A DNA stretch of 64,000 nucleotides from Fibrobacteria bacterium (GTDB lineage: Bacteria; Fibrobacterota; Fibrobacteria; UBA5070): NCBI GenBank assembly GCA_020633825.1, contig JACKCV010000003.1, forward strand, positions 62,001 through 126,000. The letters are read 5' to 3'. Position 1 is the first letter of the stretch, and each line of letters begins with the position of its first letter. Under the pieces are notes generated by a model, which ran no database searches, was not told the DNA's origin, and was given only the letters and a program-made list of their open reading frames with translations. Made by a program: the position numbers and the translations under genes. Below are positions 48,889-59,700 of the stretch, in pieces.

Positions 48889-49485
48889 CGGAGGGCCTGT
48901 CTGGGGTCGAGGTGTCGAAGGGACGAGCCAAGGGGGAAATCCTGCTCGGTCGACAAAAAATACCACTCCTCGATCGTCCCCCAAGGCAGTCAATTTTTGC
49001 CTCCGACGCCTCGAAAGGATCCGGAGGCGAACGGGGGATCCCCCGAAACCATCCTCCTGGGGAAGAATCCCCGTATGCCGAGGATCCCGTCCCGCGGCCT
49101 CGCATGGACATCCTCCGAGTCCGCGCGGCCCACTCCCCCCGGGAGCGCGGTCGGAACGTGTTCCGCCGGCCGTTGCCGCCCACCCCCGCTCCCCCGGCGC
49201 CTCGTGGACGGAACTTGGATGCCCCCTCCTGCGGGCCGGCCCCGGGAGGGATCCCCGGAGCGATCCTTTCGGCATCTCCCGATTCGGGACAGTTGTGGAA
49301 ATGTCACGGCCCGGACATGACACTTCTTGCCATTCCGGGAACGGGGAGTCCCGGAGCGGATGCGGAGGAGGACGGGAGGAATCTGGCACGCTTGTCGCTC
49401 TTGTATACAAGCGCGTATCCCAGTGGCGTGGCCGGCTCCAGACAGGACGGCACCCGCGGGAACCGGAACCCACGGAGGAACCCAG
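48889..49485. promoter_or_regulatory. Gene-free control region upstream of the urea locus
   Basis: About 600 bases between two divergent genes with no convincing coding frame. It must hold the promoter of the minus-strand barrel gene and that of the urt operon. The clearest element is the CTTGTATACAAG palindrome at 49400-49411, 75 bases before urtA. A TTGTCG at 49392-49397 could be a -35-like element with the palindrome between it and the start site; I cannot identify a good -10. Confidence 0.5.
49400..49411. promoter_or_regulatory. Palindromic operator, GntR/FCD type
   Basis: CTTGTATACAAG is a perfect 12-base palindrome; widened to 18 bases (49397-49414) eight of nine base pairs are symmetric. 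The core TNGTATACNA is the typical site of FadR-type GntR regulators with FCD domains, and exactly such a regulator closes the urea locus at 60437-61117. It is most likely the site where that regulator controls urtA onward. Confidence 0.6.
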
Positions 49486-50724
49486 ATGAAGCTGATCCAG
49501 CACGGAGCAATCAAGGCCGCCGCCCTATCGATCCTGGCCGCGGCCACCACCATGGCCGAGGAGACCATCAAGGTCGGCGTCCTCCACTCCCTTTCGGGAA
49601 CAATGGCCATCTCCGAAACGAGTCTGAAGAACACGGCGTTGATGGCCATCGAGGAGATCAACGCCGCCGGCGGCGTGCTCGGCAAGAAGCTCGAACCCGT
49701 CGTCGTCGATCCCGCCTCCAATTGGCCGTTGTTCGCCGAGAAGGCTCGCCAGCTGATCACCCAGGACAAGGTCGCCGTGACCTTCGGTTGCTGGACCTCC
49801 GTGAGCCGCAAGTCGGTGCTTCCGGTCTACGAAGAACTCGACGCCCTGCTGTTCTATCCGGTCCAGTACGAAGGGGAGGAACTTTCCCAGAACGTCTTCT
49901 ACACCGGCGCGGCCCCCAACCAGCAGGCCATCCCCGCCGTGGAATACCTGATGAGCAAGGCGGGCGGCGGAGCCAAGCGCTGGGTGCTCCTGGGAACCGA
50001 CTACGTGTATCCCCGCACCACGAACAAGATCCTGCGCGCCTTCCTGCACAGCAAGGGCGTCGCCGACGCGGACATCCTCGAGGAATACACCCCGTTCGGC
50101 CATTCCGATTACCAGACCATCGTCGCCAACGTCAAGAAGTTCGCCCAGGGCGGCAAGACCGCGGTGGTCTCCACGATCAATGGCGACTCCAACATCCCCT
50201 TCTACAAGGAACTCGGAAACCAGGGGATCAAGGCCACCCAGATCCCCGTGGTCGCATTCTCCGTCGGTGAAGAGGAGCTTCGCGGCGTGGACACCAAGCC
50301 TCTGGTCGGACACTTGGCCGCCTGGAACTACTTCCAGAGCGTGAAGAACCCCGTCAACGCGGCCTTCATCAAGAAGTACAAGGAATGGGCCGTGGCCAAC
50401 AAGATTCCCAACGCCGCGACCGTGGTGACGAACGATCCCATGGAAGCGACCTACGTCGGGATCAACATGTGGGCCAAGGCCGTCGCCAAGGCCGGAACCA
50501 CCGAAGTCGGCGCCGTCCGCAAGGCCATGTCCGGCATGACCTTCAAGGCACCCTCGGGCTTCACCCTGACCATGGACGCCACCAACCATCACCTCCACAA
50601 ACCGGTGATGATCGCCGAAGTCCGGGCCGATGGGCAGTTCAACGTGGTCTGGAAGACTCCTGCTCCCATCCGCGCCCAGCCCTGGAGCCCCTACATCGAA
50701 GGCAACAAGGGCAAGAAGGACTGA
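49486..50724 (+). CDS. urtA: Urea ABC transporter substrate-binding protein
   Basis: A 412-residue periplasmic binding protein of the branched-chain amino acid/urea type. After a short signal sequence ('AAALSILAAATTMAEE') the mature protein reads 'IKVGVLHSLSGTMAISETSL', typical of UrtA, with 'FGCWTSVSRKSVLPVYEELD' and 'FYPVQYEGEELSQNVFYTGA' also diagnostic. It captures urea (or short-chain amides) and hands it to UrtBC. GGAGG is 7 bases before the ATG. It heads the urea locus, 75 bases after the palindromic operator. Confidence 0.95.
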   Translation: MKLIQHGAIKAAALSILAAATTMAEETIKVGVLHSLSGTMAISETSLKNTALMAIEEINAAGGVLGKKLEPVVVDPASNWPLFAEKARQLITQDKVAVTFGCWTSVSRKSVLPVYEELDALLFYPVQYEGEELSQNVFYTGAAPNQQAIPAVEYLMSKAGGGAKRWVLLGTDYVYPRTTNKILRAFLHSKGVADADILEEYTPFGHSDYQTIVANVKKFAQGGKTAVVSTINGDSNIPFYKELGNQGIKATQIPVVAFSVGEEELRGVDTKPLVGHLAAWNYFQSVKNPVNAAFIKKYKEWAVANKIPNAATVVTNDPMEATYVGINMWAKAVAKAGTTEVGAVRKAMSGMTFKAPSGFTLTMDATNHHLHKPVMIAEVRADGQFNVVWKTPAPIRAQPWSPYIEGNKGKKD

Positions 50725-50820
50725 TCCTCCCCCCCCCTCCGTCGGATCCCGACGGAGGTCCTTCCTTCCGGAATTCGCGTGGCGCGGGCCACGCGCTCCT
50801 CTCCCCCAACTGGAGACACG

Positions 50821-52434
50821 ATGCGCTTTCTCTCCTCCGCGTGCAGCCTGCTGCTCGCCCTGATGTTCGCTTGCCCGGCCCAGGCGCTGGTCCCGGAGGA
50901 TTTGAAGGCTTTCGCCGAAGGCGGACCGTTCGAACGCTCGGAACTGATTTCCACCTGGGCCTCCTCGCAGGACACCGCCCTCACCGCCTTCCTCGACGCC
51001 TTGGAGGAGGGGAGTCTCGGAGCCTTCCCGTCCGGATTGCTGGCCCGGACCCCCGACGGCGAGGAGTTCCGGGAATGGCACACGGACACCCTGATCCACG
51101 AAGACCCGATGACCTGGGAAGGGATCATGGTCTCCAACGTTCTTCGCGCCGGGGTGGAACGGGCGAGAGCATCCCAGGGCCTGGCCTCCTCCGACCCGGC
51201 CGTGAGGCGGGAGGCGGTCGAAGCACTCCGGTCCGCCGCGTCGGACCCGGCGATGCTCGAGGTCGTGGAGCGTGCACGCGACCGGGAGACGGATGCGACC
51301 ACCAAGGCGCTGCTGCAGGACCTGACCCGACGCCTGGCCCTCTCCGCCACGGATCCCGAACGTCGGATCGCCGCCGCCAGGGCCCTCCAACAATCCGGGG
51401 ACGCCTCGACCAATTTCAAGTTGCTCCAAGGCCTGCTCTCGACCGACGAATCGGACGATGCCCGGGAAACCGATCCCAAGGTCCGCGCCGTCTTCCAGTC
51501 GATCTCCACATCCCTGGAGGCCCGGGCCGCGTTCTTCGAATTCCTCGGCCACATCTTCGCCGGAATCTCGCTGGGTTCCATCCTCGTCCTGACCGCCCTC
51601 GGGCTGGCCATCACCTACGGACTGCTCGGCGTGATCAACATGGCCCACGGCGAACTGGTCATGATCGGCGCCTACACCACCTTCCTCGTGCAGGGAATCT
51701 TCCGTTCCTGGTTGCCCGAACTGGAGTGGATGTACGTGATCGCGGCCCTCCCCGCCGCGTTCGCGGTGTCCGGTCTCGTGGGAATCGCCCTCGAAAGGTT
51801 GATCCTGAGGCATCTGTACGGCAGACCCCTGGAATCCCTGCTGGCGACCTGGGGAGCCAGTCTGATCCTGATCCAATGCGTGCGCTCCCTGTTCGGTCCC
51901 CAGAACGTCGAAGTCTCCTCCCCCTCCTGGCTCTCGGGAGCCATCGAATTGCAGACCAATCTCGTGCTTCCCTGGAACCGCCTCGCCATCATCGCCTTCT
52001 CCGCGATCGTCCTGATCTGCACCGGGCTGGTTCTTTCCAGATCCAGGTTCGGACTGTTCGTGCGCGCCACGACCCAGAATCGCGCCATGGCGCGCTGCAC
52101 CGGTGTGCGGACCGATCTGGTGGACATGCTGGCCTTCGGGTTCGGATCGGGGTTGGCCGGGCTCGCCGGCGTGGCGCTTTCCCAGGTCGGCAACGTCGGC
52201 CCGGACCTCGGCCAAGCCAGGATCATCGATTCGTTCCTGGTGGTGGTGGTCGGGGGAGTGGGACAACTCGCGGGAGCCCTCTGGGCGGGACTGGGACTGG
52301 GAATGTTCTCCAAGATCCTGGAACCGCTTTCGGGAGCGGTCATGGCCAAGATCGCGCTCCTCGTCGTGATCATCCTCTTCATCCAAAAACGCCCCCAGGG
52401 CCTGTTCGCCCTCAAGGGCCGCCAGGCGGAATGA
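50821..52434 (+). CDS. urtB: Urea ABC transporter permease UrtB
   Basis: A 537-residue permease. The first 250 residues are a signal-bearing, largely helical periplasmic extension with Ala/Arg-rich repeats (typical of UrtB and absent from LivH); the membrane domain follows with 'ILVLTALGLAITYGLLGVIN', 'MAHGELVMIGAY' and 'GFGSGLAGLAGVALSQVGNV'. It forms half of the inner-membrane channel. GGAG lies 5 bases before the ATG. The spacing to urtA is 96 bases, to urtC 8 bases. Confidence 0.95.
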   Translation: MRFLSSACSLLLALMFACPAQALVPEDLKAFAEGGPFERSELISTWASSQDTALTAFLDALEEGSLGAFPSGLLARTPDGEEFREWHTDTLIHEDPMTWEGIMVSNVLRAGVERARASQGLASSDPAVRREAVEALRSAASDPAMLEVVERARDRETDATTKALLQDLTRRLALSATDPERRIAAARALQQSGDASTNFKLLQGLLSTDESDDARETDPKVRAVFQSISTSLEARAAFFEFLGHIFAGISLGSILVLTALGLAITYGLLGVINMAHGELVMIGAYTTFLVQGIFRSWLPELEWMYVIAALPAAFAVSGLVGIALERLILRHLYGRPLESLLATWGASLILIQCVRSLFGPQNVEVSSPSWLSGAIELQTNLVLPWNRLAIIAFSAIVLICTGLVLSRSRFGLFVRATTQNRAMARCTGVRTDLVDMLAFGFGSGLAGLAGVALSQVGNVGPDLGQARIIDSFLVVVVGGVGQLAGALWAGLGLGMFSKILEPLSGAVMAKIALLVVIILFIQKRPQGLFALKGRQAE

Positions 52435-52442
52435 GGCCCACC

Positions 52443-53552
52443 ATGCCAGAAGCCCTCTCCCAACTCCCCTCCCGCAAGACGATTCGCCATTTCCTGTCGT
52501 GGTTCGCGGGGATCTCGATGGTCCTAGTCCCGCTTCTGCGACTGCTCCCGGAAACGACCTTCCTGCACCCCTCGGACTACACGGTGACGTGGCTCGGCAA
52601 GATCATCTGCTACATGGTCCTCGCGCTGTCGCTGGACCTGGTCTGGGGTCTCGCCGGCATCCTCTCCCTCGGGCACGGACTGTTCTTCGCCCTGGGCGGG
52701 TACGCCTTCGGCATGTACCTCATGCGCTCGATCGGGCGGGACGGCGTCTACCAATCGGATCTTCCGGATTTCATGGTCTTCCTCGACTGGAAGGAGCTTC
52801 CCTGGTACTGGACGGGAACCCAGCATTTCGCCTGGGCCGCGATCCTCGCCATCGCGCTCCCCTCCGCGGTCGCGTTCGTCTTCGGCTTCTTCGCGTTCCG
52901 TTCCCGCATCAAGGGCGTGTACTTCTCCATCATCACCCAGGCGCTGACCTTCGCGGCGATGCTCCTGTTCTTCCGCAACGAGACCGGCTTCGGGGGCAAC
53001 AACGGATTCACCGATTTCAAGAGGATCCTCGGATACGACATCACGGCGCCGACCACCCGGACCATCCTCTTCATGCTCTCGGCGATCCTGCTCTCGGCGG
53101 CCCTGTGGGGATCCTCGCTCCTGGCCAGGACCCGATTCGGACGGATTCTGACAGCAGTGCGCGACGCGGAAGCCCGCCTGCGCTTCTGCGGATACGAACC
53201 TCTGGGATTCAAGCTCGCCATCTGGACGCTTTCGGCGGGCCTGGCGGGCCTGGCCGGAGCGCTCTACGTCCCGCAGGTGGGGATCATCAATCCCTCGGAG
53301 ATGTCCGCGGCCAATTCCATCGAGGTGGCGATCTGGGTCGCCGTGGGAGGGCGAGGCAGCCTGGTGGGCCCGCTCGCGGGAGCCGGGATCGTCAACGTCG
53401 GCAAATCCTGGCTGACCGCCACCGTGCCCGACCTGTGGCTCTACGCGCTGGGCTTCCTCTTCATCCTGGTCACCCTGTTCCTTCCCCACGGAGTCGTGGG
53501 ACTGGTCGGCCGCCTGTCCTCCTCCCGTTCCACCCCAGGAGGCAAGGCGTGA
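52443..53552 (+). CDS. urtC: Urea ABC transporter permease UrtC
   Basis: A 369-residue inner-membrane permease of the LivM type: 'ALSLDLVWGLAGILSLGHGL', 'FFALGGYAFGMYLMRS', 'FRSRIKGVYFSIITQALTFA' and 'GFGGNNGFTDF' are conserved in UrtC. It pairs with UrtB. The ATG at 52443 has TGAGG 6 bases upstream; another ATG at 52431 overlaps the urtB stop and is an alternative. The urtD GTG overlaps its stop. Confidence 0.94.
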   Translation: MPEALSQLPSRKTIRHFLSWFAGISMVLVPLLRLLPETTFLHPSDYTVTWLGKIICYMVLALSLDLVWGLAGILSLGHGLFFALGGYAFGMYLMRSIGRDGVYQSDLPDFMVFLDWKELPWYWTGTQHFAWAAILAIALPSAVAFVFGFFAFRSRIKGVYFSIITQALTFAAMLLFFRNETGFGGNNGFTDFKRILGYDITAPTTRTILFMLSAILLSAALWGSSLLARTRFGRILTAVRDAEARLRFCGYEPLGFKLAIWTLSAGLAGLAGALYVPQVGIINPSEMSAANSIEVAIWVAVGGRGSLVGPLAGAGIVNVGKSWLTATVPDLWLYALGFLFILVTLFLPHGVVGLVGRLSSSRSTPGGKA

Positions 53553-54286
53553 GCGCCATCCTCGTCCTCGACGACATCACCGTATCCTTCGACGGCTTCA
53601 AGGCACTCGACCGTCTCTACCTCGCCGTCGACGAGGGGGAACTGCGGTGCATCATCGGTCCCAACGGGGCCGGGAAGACCACCATGATGGACGTCGTCAC
53701 CGGAAAGACCCGACCGGACAAGGGCAAGGCCCTGTTCCGGCAGGAGGTCAATCTCGCCATGCTCTCGGAAGCCGAGATCGCAAGGGAAGGAATCGGCAGG
53801 AAGTTCCAGAAACCGACCGTCTTCGAACAGTTGAGCGTGATGGAAAACCTGGAACTGGCCCTGAGCGGTCCCCGCGGGATCCTGCGCGCCCTCCGGTTCC
53901 GTCCCTCTCCGCGGGAGAAGGAGCGCATGGAGGAGGTCCTCGCCACGGTGGGGCTCCTGGAATCCGGCGAGCGATCGGCGGGCGAACTCTCCCACGGACA
54001 GAAGCAATGGCTGGAAATCGGGATGCTGCTGGCCCAGGAGCCCGGCATCCTCCTTCTCGACGAGCCCGTGGCCGGAATGACCGACGCGGAGACGGCCAAG
54101 ACCGCGGAGCTCTTCCGTTCGCTGGCGGGCAAGCACACGCTGGTGGTGGTCGAACACGACATGGACTTCGTCGCCGCGCTCGGCGGCAAGGTGACCGTCA
54201 TGGCGGAAGGACGGGTCTTGTCGGAAGGCAGTCTCGCCGAGGTCCAGGCCGACGAACGCGTCATCGAATCCTACCTGGGGCGGTGA
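53549..54286 (+). CDS. urtD: Urea ABC transporter ATP-binding protein UrtD
   Basis: A 245-residue ABC ATPase. Walker A is 'IIGPNGAGKTTMMDVVTGKT', the signature is 'ELSHGQKQWLEIGMLLAQEP', Walker B is 'ILLLDEPVAGM', and the switch His is in 'VVVEHDMDF'. 'HGQKQWLEIGM' is characteristic of UrtD. It powers urea uptake with UrtE. The GTG at 53549 overlaps the urtC stop and has AGGAGG 6 bases upstream. Confidence 0.95.
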   Translation: MSAILVLDDITVSFDGFKALDRLYLAVDEGELRCIIGPNGAGKTTMMDVVTGKTRPDKGKALFRQEVNLAMLSEAEIAREGIGRKFQKPTVFEQLSVMENLELALSGPRGILRALRFRPSPREKERMEEVLATVGLLESGERSAGELSHGQKQWLEIGMLLAQEPGILLLDEPVAGMTDAETAKTAELFRSLAGKHTLVVVEHDMDFVAALGGKVTVMAEGRVLSEGSLAEVQADERVIESYLGR

Positions 54287-54290
54287 ATCC

Positions 54291-54989
54291 ATGCTCGAAT
54301 TCAGATCCATCCAACAACACTACGGGTCCAGCCACACCCTTCGGGACCTCCAGCTGGAAGCCCGCGAAGGAGAGGTCACGACCGTCCTCGGACGGAACGG
54401 AACGGGCAAGACGACGCTTCTCAAGGCGGCCATGGGCCTGGTCCCGCTCACTTCGGGTGCCGTCTTCTGGCAAGGCAGGGACATCGGCAAGGCCAGTCCG
54501 GAGCAACGCGTCGGGATGGGTTTCGGATTCGTCCCGCAAGGACGCGAGATCTTCTCCAGACTCACCGTCGAGGAGAACATCCGCATGGGCATGGCGGCGC
54601 TACCCTACCGGCAGGCCAGGACCATCCCCGGGGAACTCCACGAACTCTTCCCGGTCCTCAAGGACATGCGCCACCGCAGGGGCGGCGACCTCTCCGGAGG
54701 GCAGCAGCAGCAGCTCGCCATCGCCCGCGCCCTCGCCGGCCGCCCCAAGGTCCTTCTGCTGGACGAACCGACCGAAGGCATCCAGCCGAGCATCATCAAG
54801 CACATCGGCAAGGTCATCTCCTCCCTGCGGGACCGGGGAGGGATGGTGATCGTCCTCGTCGAGCAGTACTACGACTTCGCCGCCGAACTCGCCGACCGCT
54901 ACGCGGTGCTCTCGCGAGGAGCCGTGATCCAGTCGGGCACTTCGGACGAAATGGAATCAAGGGGTGTCCGCTCCCTCTTGTCGGTCTAG
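54291..54989 (+). CDS. urtE: Urea ABC transporter ATP-binding protein UrtE
   Basis: A 232-residue ABC ATPase. Walker A is 'VLGRNGTGKTTLLKAAMGLV', the Q-loop region is 'FGFVPQGREIFSRLTVEENI', the signature is 'DLSGGQQQQLAIARALAGRP' and Walker B is 'VLLLDEPTEGIQPSII'. The 'GRNGTGKTTLL' and 'GQQQQLAIARAL' forms are typical of UrtE. It completes the five-component urea importer. It starts 4 bases after urtD and precedes allophanate hydrolase by 28 bases. Confidence 0.95.
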   Translation: MLEFRSIQQHYGSSHTLRDLQLEAREGEVTTVLGRNGTGKTTLLKAAMGLVPLTSGAVFWQGRDIGKASPEQRVGMGFGFVPQGREIFSRLTVEENIRMGMAALPYRQARTIPGELHELFPVLKDMRHRRGGDLSGGQQQQLAIARALAGRPKVLLLDEPTEGIQPSIIKHIGKVISSLRDRGGMVIVLVEQYYDFAAELADRYAVLSRGAVIQSGTSDEMESRGVRSLLSV

Positions 54990-55017
54990 AACCCTCATCC
55001 CCGCCGGAAGGAATCCG

Positions 55018-56793
55018 ATGCCACATCCCAGTCACCCAGGTACGGATCTACGTGCATGGCAAGAGGCCTACCGAAGCGGCTCGCTGTCCCCGGAGGACCT
55101 CAGGGAAATCCTCGCGACCGATGCGCACGACACCGCCTGGATCACGCCTCCGGATCCCGTTCGCATCGGGCGGGAGCTGGACCTCCTCGCATCCAGGCTC
55201 GCGGAAGTCGGCGGCGACCCGGGGGAGCTCCCCCTGTACGGCATCCCCTTCGCGGTCAAGGACAACATCGACGCCGTCGGCTGGCCCACGACCGCCGGTT
55301 GCGCCGCCTTCTCGTACGAACCGGATCGCGACGCTCCCGTGGTGGCACGACTGCGCAGGGCCGGCGCGATCGTCGCCGGCAAGACCAATCTCGACCAGTT
55401 CGCGACCGGACTCGTCGGCACCCGCTCCCCGTTCGGAGTCGTCCCCAATCCGCACGACGCCCGGATCGTGTCCGGAGGGTCGAGTTCGGGATCGGCGGTG
55501 GTCGTGGCGCGCGGGACGGTGCCGTTCTCCCTGGGCACGGACACCGCCGGGTCCGGTCGCGTGCCGGCGGGCCTGAACGGGATCGTCGGACTCAAACCGA
55601 CTCGTGGACGTTTTTCGACTTCCGGGGTGGTTCCCGCCTGCCGCTCGCTGGATTGCGTATCCCTCTTCGCCAGGTCGGTTTCCGACGCGGAGTTCCTCGC
55701 GGGCCTGCTGGAGGGGTTCGAGGAATCCGACCCATGGTCCCGGAAGCCGGACCTCTCCGCCCCAACGGGCCCTTCCCCCTCCTTCCGCGTGGGGGTTCCG
55801 TCCATCCTGGAATTCCACGGCGACGAAACCGCCAAAAAGGCGTTCGACCACGCCCTCGAACACGCCCGCTCCATCGGAGCGACCTTGGTTCCGGTGGAAT
55901 GGGCCCCCTTCGCGGAGCTCGCCGGATTGCTCTACCAGGGGCCTTGGGTGTCCGAAAGGATGGTCGTCCTGGAGGAGCTGCTGGCAACGGATCCCGGGGC
56001 CGTCCACCCCGTGGTTCGCGGCATCGTCGAGAAGGCTTCGGCATTCGACGCGGTCGATACCTTCCGGGCGGAATACCGGCGCGTCGAGCTGGCACGGGAG
56101 ATCCAGGTTTCGCTCTCGCATCTCGATGCGTTGATCGTCCCCACGGCCCCCATCGCGCCCACCATCGAGGAGGTCCTCGACGATCCCTTCGGTCCGAACA
56201 CGCGTCTGGGAACCTACACGAACTTCGCCAACCTCGCCGATCTGTGCGCGATCTCCGTCCCCTCCGCTCCGCGTGCGGACGGCATCCCCTTCGGGGTCAC
56301 CTTCCTCGCCCCGGCCTGGCACGACCATGCGTTGGCGCGGATCGCACGACGCTGGGAAGGTGGAGCGGACGAAACCCCGGTACGCTCCTCGACCCTGAGG
56401 ATCGCGGTCCTGGGAGCCCACCTGTCCGGACTTCCCCTCTGCCACCAGTTGACGGAACGTGGCGCGAGCCTCGTCGAAACCACGGCGACGGCTTCCGACT
56501 ACAGGTTCTTCGCCCTCCCCGGGTCCCACCCGAGGAAACCCGGACTGCGGCGCTGCCTGCCCGGGGAGCAAGGCGCATCCATCCAGGTGGAGCTCTGGGA
56601 CCTCCCCATCGGACAGGTGGGATCCTTCCTCGGACTCGTCCCTGCGCCCCTGGGCATCGGAACCCTGGAATTGATCGACGGTCGTTCCGTGAAAGGCTTC
56701 CTCTGCGAATCCCATGCGCTCGAACAGGCGGAGGACATCACCTCCCATGGCGGCTGGAGAGCCTACCTCGCCTCATCCCTCGGAGAACCCTGA
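55018..56793 (+). CDS. atzF: Allophanate hydrolase
   Basis: A 591-residue amidase-signature enzyme that splits allophanate into two ammonia and two CO2, the second step of the urea amidolyase route. The Ser-cisSer-Lys triad is in 'FAVKDNIDAVG' and 'IVSGGSSSGSAVVVARG', with 'LGTDTAGSGRVPAGLNG' and 'GLKPTRGRFST'. The last 130 residues form the small C-terminal domain ('FFALPGSHPRKPGLRR', 'LGIGTLELIDGRSVKGFLCE') seen in complete allophanate hydrolases. AAGGA is 5 bases before the ATG. The urea carboxylase gene starts one base after its stop. Confidence 0.94.
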   Translation: MPHPSHPGTDLRAWQEAYRSGSLSPEDLREILATDAHDTAWITPPDPVRIGRELDLLASRLAEVGGDPGELPLYGIPFAVKDNIDAVGWPTTAGCAAFSYEPDRDAPVVARLRRAGAIVAGKTNLDQFATGLVGTRSPFGVVPNPHDARIVSGGSSSGSAVVVARGTVPFSLGTDTAGSGRVPAGLNGIVGLKPTRGRFSTSGVVPACRSLDCVSLFARSVSDAEFLAGLLEGFEESDPWSRKPDLSAPTGPSPSFRVGVPSILEFHGDETAKKAFDHALEHARSIGATLVPVEWAPFAELAGLLYQGPWVSERMVVLEELLATDPGAVHPVVRGIVEKASAFDAVDTFRAEYRRVELAREIQVSLSHLDALIVPTAPIAPTIEEVLDDPFGPNTRLGTYTNFANLADLCAISVPSAPRADGIPFGVTFLAPAWHDHALARIARRWEGGADETPVRSSTLRIAVLGAHLSGLPLCHQLTERGASLVETTATASDYRFFALPGSHPRKPGLRRCLPGEQGASIQVELWDLPIGQVGSFLGLVPAPLGIGTLELIDGRSVKGFLCESHALEQAEDITSHGGWRAYLASSLGEP

Positions 56794-56794
56794 A

Positions 56795-59700
56795 ATGTTC
56801 CACACCGTACTCGTCGCCAACCGGGGAGAAATCGCCCTGCGCGCCATCCGCACCCTGCGCCGCCTGGGAGTCCGCAGTGTGGCGATCCATTCCGACCCCG
56901 ACCGCCACGCCCCCCACGTGGCCGAAGCGGACCTGGCCGTTTCCCTCGGCGGCGTGAAGCCCTCCGAGAACTACCTCGACATCGAAAGCATCCTCCGGGC
57001 CTGCCTGGAGACCGGAGCCCAAGCCGTCTATCCGGGATACGGATTCCTCTCGGAAAGTGCGGAGTTCGCCGAGGCGTGCGAAGCGGCGGGCATCCTCTTC
57101 GTGGGCCCCACCCCCCATCAGATCCGGGAATTCGGACTGAAGCACCGGGCACGTGAAATCGCGACCGCCTCCGCGGTCCCCCTGGCCCCGGGCACCGGCT
57201 TGCTCTCCTCCGTGGAGGAGGCCTTGGCCGAGGCGGATCGGATCGGCTGGCCTGTCATGCTCAAGACCACGGCGGGAGGTGGAGGCATCGGGCTTTCACG
57301 TTGCGACGACGCGGCCGCCCTTCGCTCGGCATTCGATTCCGTCTCCCGGCTGGGGGCGCAGTTCTTCCGCGATGGAGGCGTGTTCCTGGAGCGCTTCGTC
57401 GACCAGGCCCGCCACGTCGAGGTGCAGATCCTCGGGGACGGGAAGGGAAATGTCTGGGCCCTGGGCGAGCGCGACTGTTCCCTCCAGCGGCGCAACCAGA
57501 AGGTGCTCGAAGAAACCCCCGCGCCGAATCTTCCGGTTCCCACCCGCAAGGCCCTGCACGAGGCGGCGGTGAGGCTGGGGCGCTCCATCTCCTACCGATC
57601 GGCCGGGACGGTCGAATTCCTCTACGACGCCCGTCGGGACGAGTTCCATTTCCTGGAGGTGAACACGCGGTTGCAGGTCGAGCACCCGGTCACGGAAATG
57701 GTGACCGGACTCGACCTCGTGGAGTGCATGCTGCGCGTCGCCTGTGGCGATCCCCTCCCCGTGGAGGATCTGGAACGCGCCCCTCGCGGAGCTTCCATCG
57801 AGGTCCGACTCTACGCCGAGGATCCCGTCCGCAACTTCCAGCCCTCGCCGGGAGTCCTGACCGAAGTGTCCTTCCCCGACTCCGCGCGTGTCGACGGCTG
57901 GATCTCCACCGGAACGGAAGTCTCCGCCCACTACGATCCCATGCTCGCCAAATTGATCGTCCACGGGAAGGATCGTGCGGAAGCGATCCGCCTGATGTCG
58001 GAGGCCCTGGGGAAGACGAGGCTCCAGGGGATCCAGACCAACCTGGCCTGGCTGCGCAGCGTGATCCAGGCGCCGGAATTCGTCGCCGGTACGCCCACCA
58101 CCCGCCTGCTCGACTCCTTCACATGGTCCCCCGACCTCATCGAGGTCCTCGATCCGGGAACCTCGACGACCATCCAGGACCATCCCGGACGCGTGGGCCA
58201 TTGGGACGTCGGCGTCCCCCCTTCGGGCCCCATGGACGATTGGTCCTTCCGGTTGGCCAATCGGCTCGTCGGCAATCCCCCCGACGCGGCCGGTTTCGAG
58301 GCCACCCTCCAAGGCCCTTCGCTACGGTTCCATCGAGGGGGCGTGATCGCCCTCGCGGGTGCGAGGGTCGACGCGACTCTCGACGACATCCCGGTCCCGA
58401 TGAACCAGGCCATCCGGGTGGAGCCCGGCCAGGTCCTCAAGACCGGGCGCGCCCGTTCCGGATGCCGGATCTACCTGGCCGTGCGCGGCGGACTCGATGT
58501 TCCGCTCTACCTGGGAAGCCGATCGACCTTCACCCTGGGGCAATTCGGTGGCCATGGCGGCCGCATCCTGAGGGTCGGGGACATGATCGCCCCCCTCGCC
58601 TTCGGTTCGGATGCGTCCGAGCCGCGCTTCTCCCCGTTGGCGGAGGATTTCGTCCCCGAATTCCCCACGACCTGGAGGATCGGCGCCCTGGTGGGGCCCC
58701 ACGCGGCCCCGGACTACCTCACGACGGAATCCGTCGAAGAATTCTTCGCCGAGGAATGGGAAGTGCACTACAACTCCAACCGTCTCGGCGTCCGGCTCGT
58801 CGGTCCCAAGCCGCGATGGACCCGACGCGACGGCGGCGAAGCCGGACTGCACCCTTCGAACGTGCACGATTGCGAGTACGCGGTGGGGAGCATCAACTTC
58901 ACGGGGGACAGCCCCGTCATCCTGACCGTGGACGGCCCAAGCCTGGGTGGATTCGTCTGCCCGGCGACCATCGCCAAGGCGGAACTGTGGAAGGTCGGCC
59001 AGGTGAAGCCCGGCGACAGGATCCGATTCGTGCCGATCGACCTGGAGAGGGCCCTCGAGCTCGAACTGGACCAGCTCACCCGGCTGTCCACCCTCGAGGG
59101 ATGCGTCCCCGATCCGCAGACGCTCCGACCCGTGGCCTGGAACGGAGCCCTGCTGGTCGATCGCGCCGCCCGGGATCACCATCCCCGTCTGGAGATCCGC
59201 CAGGCCGGAGACACCTACCTTCTCCTCGAATACGGGGAAGATGTCCTGGACCTCGCCCTTCGCCTGCGGGTCCATCTGTTGATGCAATCCATCCGATCCG
59301 CGGGACTTCCCGTCGAGGAACTCGCCCCCGGAGTGCGCTCGCTCCAGATCCGCTACCACGATTCCCGCATCACCCGGTCGGACCTTCTGGAACGTCTCCT
59401 CGATCTCGACGACGCGCTTCCCGACGTGGCGGAGGTGTCGATCCCGACCAGGGTGCTCCACCTCCCCATGGCCTTCGAGGATTCCGCGACCCTCGGGGCC
59501 GTCCAACGGTATCGGGAAACCGTCCGCGCCGAGGCTCCCTGGCTCCCCAGCAACACCGAATTCCTGCGCCGCATCAACGGCCTGACCTCCGTGGAGGAGG
59601 TCGCGCAGACCATCTTCGCGACCAGCTACATGGTCCTGGGGCTGGGCGACGTGTACCTCGGGGCGCCTTGCGCGGTCCCTGTGGATCCCCGCCACCGCCT

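Noticed and set aside
49033..49044. GGGGGATCCCCC-like palindrome upstream of the urea locus
   Set aside because: Short GC palindromes around GGATCC are common in this genome; no regulator or spacing supports a role.
49316..49333. A sigma-54-like promoter (TGACAC...TTGC) upstream of urtA
   Set aside because: The spacing between the GA/GG and GC elements is too short for a sigma-54 -24/-12 promoter.
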